Positions 50,825 through 62,955 are shown, numbered from the stretch's first letter. The stretch is 64,000 nt of DNA from Methylotenera sp. (GCA_009693255.1 SHXQ01000003.1:62001-126000), one strand, 5' to 3'. The notes: generated from the letters alone by a model not told the origin. Made by a program: numbers and translations.

Positions 50825-52972
50825 ATGTCACAACACTTAACACCGCAGCAATTAACTCTCAATATTTCTGCCAAACAATTTAATTTTGCAGATACTTCTG
50901 AATTACTAGGCGCAAAGCATCTCAGTGCCCAGCATCAGGCATGGGTTGCCCAATCAGAAGCTAAAAAGGCGGCAGAATTCGGTTTGAATATTCGGCAACC
51001 GGGCTTTAATTTACTTGCACTGGGTGAGCCGGGTACCGGCCGCACCAGCTTAATGTTAAGTGCGATGCACGAGGCGGCGGCAAAGCAAGTCGCGCCTTGT
51101 GATTTGATTGCTTTGTATCAGTTTGAGAGTAATGGCAAGCCGCTATTCTTAAAGTTAGCTGCCGGCGTTGGCCAACAGCTCAAGCAAGCCTTAGACCAAT
51201 TCATTCGTCAACTGGCAAAAGATCTAGCGACCCTGCTTGAAGCGCGTATTAAAGATAATTCATCTGCACTGATTGTTCAATTTTTAGCCACGCAATTAAC
51301 CGCTATTAAAACTAATGTGCCACATATTGCCGCCAATAAAGCGCTGATACTTTATTTTGAATTGTTGCAAAAAGATGTTTTAGACTACCTAGAAGCTTGG
51401 CAGCCTAACGCTTCTGGCGATAGTGAGAATAACTTAGACGCCTTGCTTAGCGAGAGTTTTTTTGGTCGTTACCGTGTCAATGTGTTGGTCGAGCATGGCG
51501 CTGGCCTTATCGAGGACAATCAAGTGACGCTGGGTGCTCCAGTGGTGTACGATAATGACCCAAGCTTACAATCTCTGTTTGGTGGCATCGAAAGTGCAGG
51601 GGAATCTAGCAGCACGCCAGATTTCATGCGTTTACGTGCTGGTAATTTATTGCGCGCCGATGGCGGTACTTTATTACTCAATTTACGTGATATTTTAGCC
51701 GATGAGGCAAGTGGTTCGCAGCTGCTAGAGAAATTACATCGTTTTTTACGTAATGGCACGTTGCAGATTGAAGATTTGGCCAGTAGTAGCAGCCAAGGTG
51801 GTGGTTTTGTCAGCGCGCAAGCCGCTATTGCTGTGTCAGTTAAACTGGTGCTAGTGGCAACCCGTGAAGATTACTATTTGCTGATTGATGAAAAATATGA
51901 TTTTTTCAGTTACTTTCCTATCAAAATTGAGTTTGCGGAAAAAGTAAAAGCCAGCGCAGAGAATTATGCGGCCTATGCAGCGTTTATTGCAAAAAAATGC
52001 CAGCAATTCAATTGCAGTCACTTTACTGCAGATGCTGTGGTGGGCTTATTACATGCCATGCATAGGCTAGAAGAAGATCAAATGCGCATTAGTACGCAAT
52101 TTGCTGTGTTAGAGAAATTGATGTTAGAAAGCGCCGCTGTGGCAGATTTGCGCGGTGCAAACATTGTTGCCATTACCGACGTTAAAGCTGCGATTAGCAG
52201 AAGATATGCGCGTCATGGCTATATTGAAGGCCATATGCGTGACTCTATCGTGGATAACGAATTAATGATCACTGTGCAAGGTGACGTGGTTGGGCAAATT
52301 AATGGTCTCACGCACATTGATTTAGCCGATGCGAGCTTTGGCTCACCGGTACGCATCTCAGCCAACTGCTACGCGGGTCGCCGCGATGTGCTCACCATAG
52401 ACCGCGAAGTGTTAATGAGCGGCCCCACGCACGATAAAGGCGTGATGATATTGCAAAGCTGGTTGCATACTAATTTTGCAAAACTTAACCCGCTTAATAT
52501 GACCGCCTCCTTGGTATTTGAGCAAGAATACAATGGGGTTGATGGCGACTCAGCCTCATGTGCCGAGCTATTCGTATTGTTATCTTCTTTATCTCAATTG
52601 CCCATCAAGCAAGGCATCGCAGTTACTGGTGCGCTCAATCAACACGGTGAGGTGTTGCCCGTTGGTGGGTTAAACGAAAAAATTGAAGGTTACTTCAGGG
52701 TCTGTAAAGACATTGGTCTAGATGGTAAGCAGGGCGTACTCATCCCTGGGCGTAATATGCGACATTTGGTGCTGGCCGATGAGGTGGTCGAGGCGGTCGC
52801 CAATGGCCAGTTTCACATCACCACCATGAACAATGTTGCCGAAGGAATTTTGCACCTGACTGGACATAGTTTAGAGGAAGTCAGTCGTATCGCAGCAGAG
52901 ACGCTGTGCGCATTTAAATTGGTGCTAGAACAGAACTTACCGAAAACCGCACTCCTTGAATCGGCACGCTGA
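50825..52972 (+). CDS. Lon-related ATP-dependent protease (AAA_32 type, LonC-domain Ser/Lys dyad)
   Basis: GEPGTGRTSLM nucleotide-binding loop; Lon proteolytic domain with EYNGVDGDSASCAELF and GGLNEKIEGYF. Confidence 0.9.
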   Translation: MSQHLTPQQLTLNISAKQFNFADTSELLGAKHLSAQHQAWVAQSEAKKAAEFGLNIRQPGFNLLALGEPGTGRTSLMLSAMHEAAAKQVAPCDLIALYQFESNGKPLFLKLAAGVGQQLKQALDQFIRQLAKDLATLLEARIKDNSSALIVQFLATQLTAIKTNVPHIAANKALILYFELLQKDVLDYLEAWQPNASGDSENNLDALLSESFFGRYRVNVLVEHGAGLIEDNQVTLGAPVVYDNDPSLQSLFGGIESAGESSSTPDFMRLRAGNLLRADGGTLLLNLRDILADEASGSQLLEKLHRFLRNGTLQIEDLASSSSQGGGFVSAQAAIAVSVKLVLVATREDYYLLIDEKYDFFSYFPIKIEFAEKVKASAENYAAYAAFIAKKCQQFNCSHFTADAVVGLLHAMHRLEEDQMRISTQFAVLEKLMLESAAVADLRGANIVAITDVKAAISRRYARHGYIEGHMRDSIVDNELMITVQGDVVGQINGLTHIDLADASFGSPVRISANCYAGRRDVLTIDREVLMSGPTHDKGVMILQSWLHTNFAKLNPLNMTASLVFEQEYNGVDGDSASCAELFVLLSSLSQLPIKQGIAVTGALNQHGEVLPVGGLNEKIEGYFRVCKDIGLDGKQGVLIPGRNMRHLVLADEVVEAVANGQFHITTMNNVAEGILHLTGHSLEEVSRIAAETLCAFKLVLEQNLPKTALLESAR

Positions 52973-52990
52973 AGCGTTCAGTAAAGTACC

Positions 52991-53389
52991 ATGACTGAAC
53001 TTGAACTTAAGTGCAGATTAGACAAATGGTTGTGGGCAGCACGATTCTTTAAAACCCGTAGTTTGGCGACGGCGGCTATTGAAACCGGCAAAGTACACGT
53101 AGATGGTGACCGCATAAAACCGGCTAAAGAAGTGCATATTGCGCAAGTTATCCATATACGTAACCGTGACTTTGAGGTTGAAGTCAGCGTGCTTGCCCTT
53201 GCCAATATACGTAAAGGCGCAGTTGATGCCACGCTGTTATACGGCGAAACAGCAGCGAGTATCACTAGGCGCGAAAATGCCAAAGTGACTGGTGAAAACG
53301 ACCATGCACTGCGCGACCGAGGAGCAGGGCGCCCAACCAAGCGGCAGTTGCGTGACATTAAAAAATTTACCGGTGACACATTTTCTTAA
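52991..53389 (+). CDS. hslR: S4 domain heat-shock protein HslR (ribosome-associated)
   Basis: RLDKWLWAARFFKTRSLATAAIETGKVHVDG, C-terminal GRPTKRQLRDIKKF. Confidence 0.92.
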   Translation: MTELELKCRLDKWLWAARFFKTRSLATAAIETGKVHVDGDRIKPAKEVHIAQVIHIRNRDFEVEVSVLALANIRKGAVDATLLYGETAASITRRENAKVTGENDHALRDRGAGRPTKRQLRDIKKFTGDTFS

Positions 53390-53440
53390 TCAGCAGACTG
53401 CATAAATAAGCGGTTTTTTTACAACAAAGAATGTAGTTCA

Positions 53441-53980
53441 ATGCACAAACAAAGCCCACAACAGTTACTCGATCAAGCCGAGCTTATCCATGCTTCAGCG
53501 GTGGTTGATGCGGCGATTGCGCGCTTAAGTGAAGACATTACGCAGGTATTGGCCGACGCTTGCCCTATCGTCATCTGCGTGATGCGTGGCGGTATTGTGT
53601 TTGCTGGACAATTATTAGCGCAGTTGAATTTTCCGCTGCAAGTAGATTATTTACATGCTAGTCGCTATCAAAATAACACCGTAGGCAATACACTGATTTG
53701 GCAAGCGTTGCCTAAGTTGGATTTAAGTAATCGTACGGTGTTGCTACTAGATGATATTTTAGATGAAGGCATTACCCTGCTAGCCATTAAAGAAAAATGT
53801 TTGGCATTAGGCGCTAAGCAAGTTTTATCGGCGGTGTTGCTCGAAAAGAAACTCAGTTATAGCAAGCCTATTGCGGCTGACTTTGTCGGGCTTGAGGTGC
53901 CAAATCGCTACGTATTTGGTTGCGGCATGGATGTGTATGGTTGGTGGCGCAACCTGCCGGCGATTTATGCACTTAAGTAA
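53441..53980 (+). CDS. Hypoxanthine-guanine phosphoribosyltransferase
   Basis: ICVMRGGIVFAGQLL, VLLLDDILDEGITLLAIK, GLEVPNRYVFGCGMD. Confidence 0.9.
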   Translation: MHKQSPQQLLDQAELIHASAVVDAAIARLSEDITQVLADACPIVICVMRGGIVFAGQLLAQLNFPLQVDYLHASRYQNNTVGNTLIWQALPKLDLSNRTVLLLDDILDEGITLLAIKEKCLALGAKQVLSAVLLEKKLSYSKPIAADFVGLEVPNRYVFGCGMDVYGWWRNLPAIYALK

Positions 53981-54031
53981 GCGGCAGGCTATGTTAAAAT
54001 TTCAGCATGTATTCTAAAGTTAAAATCTAAC

Positions 54032-54721
54032 ATGTCGCGTTTTCATGTCATTATTCCCGCCGCTGGTAGTGGTAGTCGAATGGGTGCGGATGCGCCTAAA
54101 CAGTACCTGAGCTTAAATGGCAAATCGCTGATTCAGCATGTGATTAAGGTGTTTGATCAAGCGAGTAAAATCAATAGCATGCATATCATTCTGAGCGAAG
54201 GTGATGCGTATTGGCGCAACGCTTACCTTAACTTAAGCCACAAGGCACAGGTACACTATTGTGGCGGCGATACGCGCTCAACTACCGTGCTCAATGGCTT
54301 GCAAGCGATTGAATCACAAGTGGGCGCGGATGACTGGATATTGGTGCATGATGCGGCGCGCCCTGGCTTAAGTAATCTGCTATTGAGTCAGCTGTTAACG
54401 ACACTAGAAAACGATGCGGTCGGTGGCCTGTTGGCGCTACCATTGGCCGACACCTTAAAGAGGGCTGATGATGCGCAACGGGTTGCCGCGACTTTGCCAC
54501 GAGCGGATTTGTGGCAGGCACAAACGCCGCAAATGTTTCGTTACGCCACGCTCAAAAAAGCGCTCACGGGGTTTAATGGCACACCAACCGATGAAGCCGA
54601 GGCCATTGAGGCTTTGGGTTTAAAGCCTAAGTTGGTGGCGGGCGAGCTACGTAACCTTAAGGTGACTTACCCACAAGATTTAGCAATACTTTCTGCACTA
54701 TTGAACACGAATTCCCAGTAA
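54032..54721 (+). CDS. ispD: 2-C-methyl-D-erythritol 4-phosphate cytidylyltransferase
   Basis: VIIPAAGSGSRMGADAPKQYL, VHDAARPGLS, TPTDEAEAIEALG. Confidence 0.96.
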   Translation: MSRFHVIIPAAGSGSRMGADAPKQYLSLNGKSLIQHVIKVFDQASKINSMHIILSEGDAYWRNAYLNLSHKAQVHYCGGDTRSTTVLNGLQAIESQVGADDWILVHDAARPGLSNLLLSQLLTTLENDAVGGLLALPLADTLKRADDAQRVAATLPRADLWQAQTPQMFRYATLKKALTGFNGTPTDEAEAIEALGLKPKLVAGELRNLKVTYPQDLAILSALLNTNSQ

Positions 54722-54736
54722 ACAGGGGTTAAAAAT

Positions 54737-55216
54737 ATGACAATACGTATCGGTCACGGTTTTGATGTTCACCAGTTAGTTACAGGGCGAAAATGTATCA
54801 TCGGCGGTGTGCATATTCCTTTTGAAAAGGGCTTAGACGGGCATTCAGATGCCGATGTGCTGTTGCATGCGATTTGCGATGCGCTATTGGGCGCAGCAGC
54901 GCTGGGGGACATCGGTCAGCATTTTCCACCCAGTGATACACGCTATCAAGGTATAGATTCACGTGCGTTGTTAAGGCATGTAGTGGGTTTACTTAAGGCT
55001 AAGGGTTTTGTGTTGAGCAACATTGATTGTACGGTGATTTGTGAGCTGCCGAAATTATCGCCGCACACGCCACAAATGCGTCGCCATATTGCCGATGATT
55101 GTCAGGTGGATTTAGAGGCGGTGAATGTGAAAGCAACCACCACTGAAAAATTAGGCTTTACCGGCAGGGGCGAAGGCATAGCGGCTGAAGCGGTTTGTTT
55201 GATTGTAAAAATATAA
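54737..55216 (+). CDS. ispF: 2-C-methyl-D-erythritol 2,4-cyclodiphosphate synthase
   Basis: [65 protein letters not shown]. Confidence 0.97.
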   Translation: MTIRIGHGFDVHQLVTGRKCIIGGVHIPFEKGLDGHSDADVLLHAICDALLGAAALGDIGQHFPPSDTRYQGIDSRALLRHVVGLLKAKGFVLSNIDCTVICELPKLSPHTPQMRRHIADDCQVDLEAVNVKATTTEKLGFTGRGEGIAAEAVCLIVKI

Positions 55217-55299
55217 CATTACCCAAACCCATCTCAGTCAACTGTTAACGACTGCACTGCTCATAAAGTTAGCACTAAATCCTAATATAAAGTCACGCG

Positions 55300-57123
55300 A
55301 TGCTCTCATGGTTTGAAAATCTATTAAATCCATTTCCTAGCAAAGAAATAGATCCGCCGCCCAATGCGCTGTGGCCATTTGTCTGGGCTTGTACCGGCGG
55401 TTCGCGACTATTTATTCTAGCGATGACGGTATTTACTGCGCTTATTGGTGGTTTCGAAGCCTTGCTATTCGCGGCCATGGGTAAGGTGGTAGATTGGTTG
55501 AGTAAAACCTCACCTGCCTTGTTGTGGAGTACGGAAAAGCATCACTTGTTGCTGTTGGTTACTTTGCTACTTTTAAGCCCCTTACTCATTACCATGCAAA
55601 CGCTGATTAAGCACCAAACGTTGGCGGGTAACTTTCCCATGCGCTTACGCTGGAATTTTCATCGACTGATGCTTAGTCAAAGCATGAGTTTCTACCAAGA
55701 TGAATTTGCTGGTCGGGTGGCGGCAAAGGTCATGCAAACCGCCTTGGCTGTGCGTGATATATGGTTTATCGTGGCGGATATTTTAGTGTTTGTGGTGATT
55801 TATTTTGTAACGATGGTGGCGGTCGTCGGGCATTTTAGTGCCGCGGTGATGCTGCCATTTTTAGTGTGGGTCATTTGTTACATCACCTCATTAAGTTACT
55901 TTGTGCCGCGATTGGCCAAGGTATCGCAAAAACAGGCTGACGCCCGCTCACTAATGACAGGTCGTATCACCGATGCTTATACCAACATTAGTACCGTCAA
56001 GCTGTTCTCACACGCTGGCCGTGAGGCGGGCTATGCAAAATCTGCCATGCATGAATTTTTAGTCACGGTGCACGCCCAAATGCGTTATGTATCGGGTGTG
56101 GAGGTGATGAATCACGTGCTCAATATGCTACTGATTATTACAACCTCCGGGGTGGCTTTATGGTTGTGGACCAAAGGTGGGGTCAGTGTAGGCGGTGTCG
56201 CCGCAGTCACCGCCATGGCGCTGCGTCTTAACGGTATTTCGCACTGGGTGATGTGGGAAATGACCAGTTTATATGAGCAGATTGGTACCGCCCATGATGG
56301 GGTGAATACCTTATCTATTGCCCATCAGATTACCGACAGTGCAGAGGCTAAACCTCTTGTGGTTAGCGCCGGCCATATTCAATTTGAGCAGCTTGATTTT
56401 TCTTACGGCATGTCAAAACCCATATTGCAGGCACTTAACTTAACGATCAGCGCTGGCGAAAAAGTAGGTTTGGTCGGCCGCTCCGGTGCCGGTAAATCCA
56501 CCATCGTTAATTTGTTGCTGCGTTTTTACGATGTAGCGCAGGGACGCGTGCTGATCGATGGGCAAGACATTAAGCAGGTCACGCAAAACAGTTTGCGCAG
56601 CCAAATTGGCATGGTCACCCAAGACACTTCACTGTTGCATCGCAGTGTGCGTGACAATATTTTATATGGTCGCCCGCATGCCACAGAAGCTGACATGATA
56701 AGTGCCGCCCAGCGTGCTGAGGCGCATGACTTTATTATGGGTCTAGCCGATGCCAAGGGGCGCAAGGGTTATGATGCGCATGTTGGCGAGCGCGGTGTCA
56801 AGCTGTCTGGTGGGCAACGCCAGCGCATTGCCATTGCCCGCGTCATGCTAAAAGATGCGCCTATATTATTGTTAGATGAGGCCACCAGCGCTTTGGATTC
56901 TGAGGTAGAGCAGGCCATACAAGCCAGTTTATACAATCTAATGCAAGGTAAAACCGTAGTGGCCATCGCCCATCGTTTATCCACGATTGCCGCCATGGAT
57001 AGGTTGATTGTGTTAGATCAGGGTAATATTGTTGAAGAAGGTAGCCATAAAAAGTTGCTAACTAACAAGGGTTTATATGCGAGTCTTTGGGCGCATCAAA
57101 GTGGTGGATTCTTGGGTGAGTAA
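55300..57123 (+). CDS. ABC exporter, fused permease/ATPase (multidrug/lipid type)
   Basis: TM domain then GRSGAGKSTIVNLLLRFYD, LSGGQRQRIAIARVML, LLLDEATSALDSE. Confidence 0.93.
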   Translation: MLSWFENLLNPFPSKEIDPPPNALWPFVWACTGGSRLFILAMTVFTALIGGFEALLFAAMGKVVDWLSKTSPALLWSTEKHHLLLLVTLLLLSPLLITMQTLIKHQTLAGNFPMRLRWNFHRLMLSQSMSFYQDEFAGRVAAKVMQTALAVRDIWFIVADILVFVVIYFVTMVAVVGHFSAAVMLPFLVWVICYITSLSYFVPRLAKVSQKQADARSLMTGRITDAYTNISTVKLFSHAGREAGYAKSAMHEFLVTVHAQMRYVSGVEVMNHVLNMLLIITTSGVALWLWTKGGVSVGGVAAVTAMALRLNGISHWVMWEMTSLYEQIGTAHDGVNTLSIAHQITDSAEAKPLVVSAGHIQFEQLDFSYGMSKPILQALNLTISAGEKVGLVGRSGAGKSTIVNLLLRFYDVAQGRVLIDGQDIKQVTQNSLRSQIGMVTQDTSLLHRSVRDNILYGRPHATEADMISAAQRAEAHDFIMGLADAKGRKGYDAHVGERGVKLSGGQRQRIAIARVMLKDAPILLLDEATSALDSEVEQAIQASLYNLMQGKTVVAIAHRLSTIAAMDRLIVLDQGNIVEEGSHKKLLTNKGLYASLWAHQSGGFLGE

Positions 57124-57163
57124 AGACGCTAAATTTAAGCTATTGCTGAGTCTAAATGTCGTG

Positions 57164-57712
57164 TTAATAGGCTTTGAGTAGCACAATCACCGCACCGCTA
57201 CCACCATCTTGTTTTTTAGCTTCCGCATAAGCAATCACCTCATCTTTTTGCATTAGCCAACCGCGCAGTTTTTGTTTGAGTATGGGTTCGCGGTTGTGTG
57301 AGCCTAAGCCCTTGCCATGCACAATGCGCGCACAACGCACGCCACGTTTTTTGCAATCGCTAATAAAAGTCGACACATAAAGCCGCGCCTCATCACTGAC
57401 TAAGCCATGCAGGTCTATATTGGCCTGCACCACCCATTTTCCTTTGCGTAATTTACTTAAAATATCTGGCGAGTGGCCATCCCGTAAATACAACATTTCC
57501 TCATCTGTTTCTAGATCGTAGGCGGGGATGTAATAATCTGATAGTGAATCTACCAGCGCTTGTTGCTCATCGCGAATAAATTTCTTGGGAATGGGTTTAG
57601 GTTTTTTTACAGGCAGCACTGCACGGTCGTCATTGGCTAGTGGTCGGACATCTTTAACCGCTTGTGAAAAAATATCAACATCAGATAGATTATCGTTAGT
57701 TGTGACTGCCAT
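57164..57712 (-). CDS. Smr/MutS2-domain protein (SmrA-like)
   Basis: NIDLHGLVSDEARLYVSTFI, ARIVHGKGLGSHNREPILK. Confidence 0.9.
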   Translation of the reverse strand: MAVTTNDNLSDVDIFSQAVKDVRPLANDDRAVLPVKKPKPIPKKFIRDEQQALVDSLSDYYIPAYDLETDEEMLYLRDGHSPDILSKLRKGKWVVQANIDLHGLVSDEARLYVSTFISDCKKRGVRCARIVHGKGLGSHNREPILKQKLRGWLMQKDEVIAYAEAKKQDGGSGAVIVLLKAY

Positions 57713-57762
57713 ATAAATCCCACTTCAACGCCATGCTCTATCCTAGAAAGGGGAGGGAATTG

Positions 57763-58764
<1,002 letters not shown>

Positions 58765-58865
58765 TTAAAGACAACTTAAAAATAGTTAGATATTGTATTA
58801 GCTACTAAGCGACTTTGATACTGCTATAATTAAAATTAACTTCAAATCTGTAAGGTTTTACTATC

Positions 58866-61184
58866 TTGTTTTTCAAAAAATCAGCCTCAGTGAACGCACG
58901 ACGCGCCGCCGAAGTGACTAAATCGCAAGCCGTCAGCGCCAAATTGATTAAAGAAGCTTGGTGGCTAGGCTTAGTGCTCACTGGGATTTATATTGCGGTA
59001 ATTCTATTTACTTACCATCGCGACGACCCTTCCTGGTCATATATGGCGGCCGATCATGCTGTGATTTATAATGGTGGCGGTAATGTTGGCGCCTGGCTGT
59101 CTGACATGCTGCTGTATTTATTTGGCTTTTCGGCATGGTGGTGGGTGGTGCTGGCTTTTTATGCCATGTGGCTGGTCTATTTAAAGTTAGAAGTGGTTGA
59201 TGTTAACGAGAAACCCTTTTTACTCTTTAACTTTATCGGTTTTGCCTTATTGTTAATCGCATCATGTGCTTTAGAAGCCGGGCATTTAATTAGCTTGCCT
59301 GCCTCATTACCGATCGACCCTAATGGCGCTGGCGGAATGTTAGGCGTCTCGGTAGACGGTTTGTTGCGTAGCCTATTTGGCTACACCGGCTCTAGTATGC
59401 TGTTGCTGTCGATGTTTGTGGTGGGCTTTAGCTTATTCACTGGTTGGTCTTGGATTATGCTCACCGAGAAGTTTGGCGCAGGCTTAATCGCCAGCTATAC
59501 ATTCATTAAGTATAAATGGCAAGATTGGCGAGATAGAAAAGCCGGTGAAGTGGTTGGATTAGAGCGCGCAGAGTTTGTGCAAATTGAGCGTAAACGGGTA
59601 GGAGCGCGCGAACCAGTCATTATTGCGTCACCAGCACCGGAAATTGCCCAAAGCGCCCGCGTGCAAAAAGAGAAGCAAGCACCACTATTTGAAACCTTGC
59701 CAGATTCTTTGCTGCCGCCTATCCATTTGCTGGATGATCCATCTGGCATCGTTGAATTACCATCCGCCGAGACGCTCGATTTCACCTCGCGTTTGATAGA
59801 GCGCAAGCTGATGGACTTTGGTATTGAGGTCAAGGTCTTAACCGCGCAACCAGGGCCAGTCATTACCCGTTTTGAGTTAGAGCCAGCGGCTGGGGTGAAG
59901 GGCAGTCAAGTGACTAATTTAGTGCGAGACTTGGCACGCGCGTTGTCTGTGGTCAGTGTTCGTGTGGTCGAGACTATTCCGGGTAAAACTTGCATGGGTT
60001 TAGAAATTCCTAACCCTAAACGCCAAATTGTGTATTTGTCTGAAATTATGGGTAGTCAGGCCTACGCCGACGTGCACTCGCCACTTGCCATCTGCTTGGG
60101 CAAAGACATCGCCGGCAAGCCCGCCGTGGCTGACCTAGCAAAAATGCCGCATGTATTGGTGGCAGGGACTACCGGCTCGGGTAAATCGGTGGCAATTAAT
60201 GCGCTGATATTAAGCTTGTTGTATAAGGCCGACACTAGCCAAGTGCGCTTGATTTTAATTGACCCAAAAATGTTAGAACTGTCGGTCTATGAAGGTATTC
60301 CGCATTTGTTAGCACCGGTGGTGACTGATATGCGTCAGGCTTCCAGCGCATTAAACTGGTGTGTTGCAGAGATGGAGAGGCGCTATAAATTAATGTCTAT
60401 GCTAGGCGTACGTAACTTAGCCGGCTACAACCTAAAAATTAGAGAGGCCGAAAAAGCCGGTGAGAAAATACCGCACCCCTTTAGTCTAACGCCAGATGAT
60501 CCTGAGCCCTTAATTGAAATGCCGCTGATTGTGGTGGTGATTGATGAGTTGGCTGACTTAATGATGGTGGTCGGTAAAAAAGTAGAAGAGTTGATTGCCA
60601 GATTGGCACAAAAAGCCCGTGCTTCTGGCATCCATTTGGTATTGGCCACACAACGCCCGTCGGTAGATGTGATTACCGGTTTGATTAAAGCCAATGTGCC
60701 GACGCGTATTTCTTTTCAGGTATCCAGCAAAATTGATTCTCGTACCATACTAGACCAAATGGGCGCTGAAGCCTTGTTAGGTCAAGGCGATATGCTCTAT
60801 ATGCCGCCGGGCACTGGCTACCCGGTGCGGATTCATGGGGCGTTTGTGTCAGACCAAGAAGTGCATAAAGTGGTGAACTATATCAAAGCGCACGGCGAGC
60901 CTAATTATATTGAAGGCATTTTAACCAACGAAGCAGAAGAGGGCGGTGCAGGTTTTTCGGATAATGGCGCTGGGGCGGGTTCAGAGGTTGATCCACTTTA
61001 CGATGAGGCGGTTGGCATTGTTCTCAAAACGCGTAGAGCCAGCATTTCTGGGGTACAGCGTCAATTACGCATAGGCTATAACCGTGCCGCACGCTTAATC
61101 GAAGATATGGAACGCGCTGGTTTGGTGTCTGCTATGCAAAGCAATGGCAACCGCGAAGTGCTCACCCCGCATAATGAGGATTAA
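58866..61184 (+). CDS. ftsK: DNA translocase FtsK
   Basis: N-terminal TM region, [26 protein letters not shown]-terminal winged-helix gamma domain ([38 protein letters not shown]); TTG start. Confidence 0.96.
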   Translation: MFFKKSASVNARRAAEVTKSQAVSAKLIKEAWWLGLVLTGIYIAVILFTYHRDDPSWSYMAADHAVIYNGGGNVGAWLSDMLLYLFGFSAWWWVVLAFYAMWLVYLKLEVVDVNEKPFLLFNFIGFALLLIASCALEAGHLISLPASLPIDPNGAGGMLGVSVDGLLRSLFGYTGSSMLLLSMFVVGFSLFTGWSWIMLTEKFGAGLIASYTFIKYKWQDWRDRKAGEVVGLERAEFVQIERKRVGAREPVIIASPAPEIAQSARVQKEKQAPLFETLPDSLLPPIHLLDDPSGIVELPSAETLDFTSRLIERKLMDFGIEVKVLTAQPGPVITRFELEPAAGVKGSQVTNLVRDLARALSVVSVRVVETIPGKTCMGLEIPNPKRQIVYLSEIMGSQAYADVHSPLAICLGKDIAGKPAVADLAKMPHVLVAGTTGSGKSVAINALILSLLYKADTSQVRLILIDPKMLELSVYEGIPHLLAPVVTDMRQASSALNWCVAEMERRYKLMSMLGVRNLAGYNLKIREAEKAGEKIPHPFSLTPDDPEPLIEMPLIVVVIDELADLMMVVGKKVEELIARLAQKARASGIHLVLATQRPSVDVITGLIKANVPTRISFQVSSKIDSRTILDQMGAEALLGQGDMLYMPPGTGYPVRIHGAFVSDQEVHKVVNYIKAHGEPNYIEGILTNEAEEGGAGFSDNGAGAGSEVDPLYDEAVGIVLKTRRASISGVQRQLRIGYNRAARLIEDMERAGLVSAMQSNGNREVLTPHNED

Positions 61185-61219
61185 CCGCTATTTTCGCGGT
61201 TATAGACTGCTGTTACAGA

Positions 61220-61852
61220 ATGCCTAAGGTGTACATACCTAACATAAAAGCCTTGATACTAGCCGGTATGCTGGCTATGCCATTATTGGCACAGGCCGAT
61301 GGCATTGCCAGTTTAAAGAAGTTTTACAAAGAAACGCGGACCATGCGCGCTGATTTTTATCAAGTCGTAACCGATAAAAAAGGTCAAAAAATACAAGAGG
61401 TTTATGGTCAAATGCAGTTGCAGCGACCCAACCAATTTAGGTGGGATTATCACAAGCCGTTTGAGCAGCAAATTATCAGCGATGGCACTAGCGTGTGGTT
61501 ATACGACCCTGAGTTAGCGCAAGTCACCGTGCGCGAGTTAAGTAAGGCTTTAGGCGCTAGCCCAGCCGCCTTGTTGGCTGGTGAAGATAGTTTAGAAAAA
61601 AACTTCAAACTCGTCACCGCCTACCGTAAAGGTAATCTGGAATGGGTGAGTACCAATCCAAAAGACGCAGACTCAGGATTCAACAAAATATCTTTAGGGT
61701 TTAAGGGTGAGTATTTACAAGAGATGGACATGATTGATAGCTTTGGCCACCAAACAAAAATAGTCTTTAGCAACTTAGTGCACAACCCTAGCCTAGCCCC
61801 TAAAGCGTTTTTATTTAAACCGCCTAAAGGTGTGGATGTGGTGGGCGAATAA
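61220..61852 (+). CDS. lolA: Outer membrane lipoprotein carrier protein LolA
   Basis: Signal peptide; LKKFYKETRTMRADFYQVVTDKKGQKIQEVYGQMQLQRPNQFRWDYHKPFEQQIISDGTSVWLYDPELAQVTV. Confidence 0.95.
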   Translation: MPKVYIPNIKALILAGMLAMPLLAQADGIASLKKFYKETRTMRADFYQVVTDKKGQKIQEVYGQMQLQRPNQFRWDYHKPFEQQIISDGTSVWLYDPELAQVTVRELSKALGASPAALLAGEDSLEKNFKLVTAYRKGNLEWVSTNPKDADSGFNKISLGFKGEYLQEMDMIDSFGHQTKIVFSNLVHNPSLAPKAFLFKPPKGVDVVGE

Positions 61853-61945
61853 AGTCTAGGCATAGGTTTTACGTTAAAAATAGCTTAAATATAATTTTTT
61901 CAAAGCCTATCATAGGAAAATTGAAAGTAGGGGGAACTTGCATAT

Positions 61946-62190
61946 TTATTTGTAGGCCGCTTTGGCAGCTTGGTGTTAGCTGGTTTAATGTCATTAAGTT
62001 TGCCAATTTCAGCATTCGCTGATACGCTAGATGCGGGTCAAATTTTACGCGACACCAAACCAGCAAACCCCTTGTCGCCGGCGCGTCCGCTAGATCAAAA
62101 CCTAATCCAAGAGCAAGAAAAACCCATTGTGGCACCTAGCCCATCAGATGATGTGAGTGTCACCATCAGTCATTTTACCTTTACGGGCAA
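61946..62190 (+). pseudogene. N-terminal remnant of a ShlB/FhaC-type two-partner-secretion transporter
   Basis: LMSLSLPISAFADTLDAGQILRDTKPANPLSPARP...VSVTISHFTFTGN (signal peptide, linker and start of POTRA) then abrupt loss of homology. Confidence 0.55.
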
Positions 62191-62799
62191 TGTCTGTAGG
62201 CCTCTGTTTGATTATGTTGCTGGCTTTTACCATGTGCAGCTTTAGCTTGGCTGCCTTGGCCAACGGTACGCTTACGCATTTGTCTGGCAAAGTATCGGTA
62301 CAAAAAGCCGATGGTACCACTGCAGCTGGTGCGGCAGGTGTTCAGGTGGTGGAGAGTGGCACCGTGGTGACCGGTGCTGATGGTTTTGTGCGCATGGAAC
62401 TCACTGATGGCGGCGAAATGGTGATTGGGCCAGATACGCAACTCAGAATTGAAAACTATCATTACAGCAAAGATAAACCAGAAAAGGATAGCTTCATATT
62501 CCGCACCATTAAAGGTGGTTTCCGGTAATGTGCAGGGCAATTTAGACTTTAAAGCTGGTCAGGTTGGTTTTATTCCACCTAACCAGCCACCAATACTACT
62601 GCCACATGATCCGGGTGTTGGTTTTACGCCACCAGCTGTGATTCCAAAATTAGACGAAAAGAAAAAACGGTCTAGTGAGCAAGAGGGCAGTTCATCCGCT
62701 AATAGCGGAGATGCCAATGGTCAGAATAAACAGTCGGATGACCAGAAAGAGCCTGCCAATAGCGCATATAATGGCGGGCAAAACTGCTCGATTCAATAG
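62190..62799 (+). pseudogene. FecR-domain protein with internal deletion and frameshift
   Basis: Signal peptide + LTHLSGKVSVQKADG...VVTGADGFVRMELTDGGEMVIGPDTQLRIENY...FIFRTIKGGFR* then, in another frame, VSGNVQGNLDFKAGQVGFIPPNQPPILLPHDPGVGFTPPAV, as expected for the C-terminal part of such proteins. Confidence 0.6.
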
Positions 62800-62955
62800 C
62801 CAACCCTGCCCTAGTTATTCAAGTGATTATCTAGGGTTTTTCTTTACCGACTATCACCATACAAAAAATCTTGCAATGCTATTCTGATGGCTTGCCACCT
62901 GTTAATATGCAGGTAATTAATAATCATGTAGTTGCTATCGCAACCCAAGCACATT

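Noticed and set aside
61869-62135. 88-aa minus-strand ORF after lolA
   Set aside because: Antisense to the two-partner-secretion transporter remnant, whose + strand reading has a signal peptide and recognisable POTRA start.
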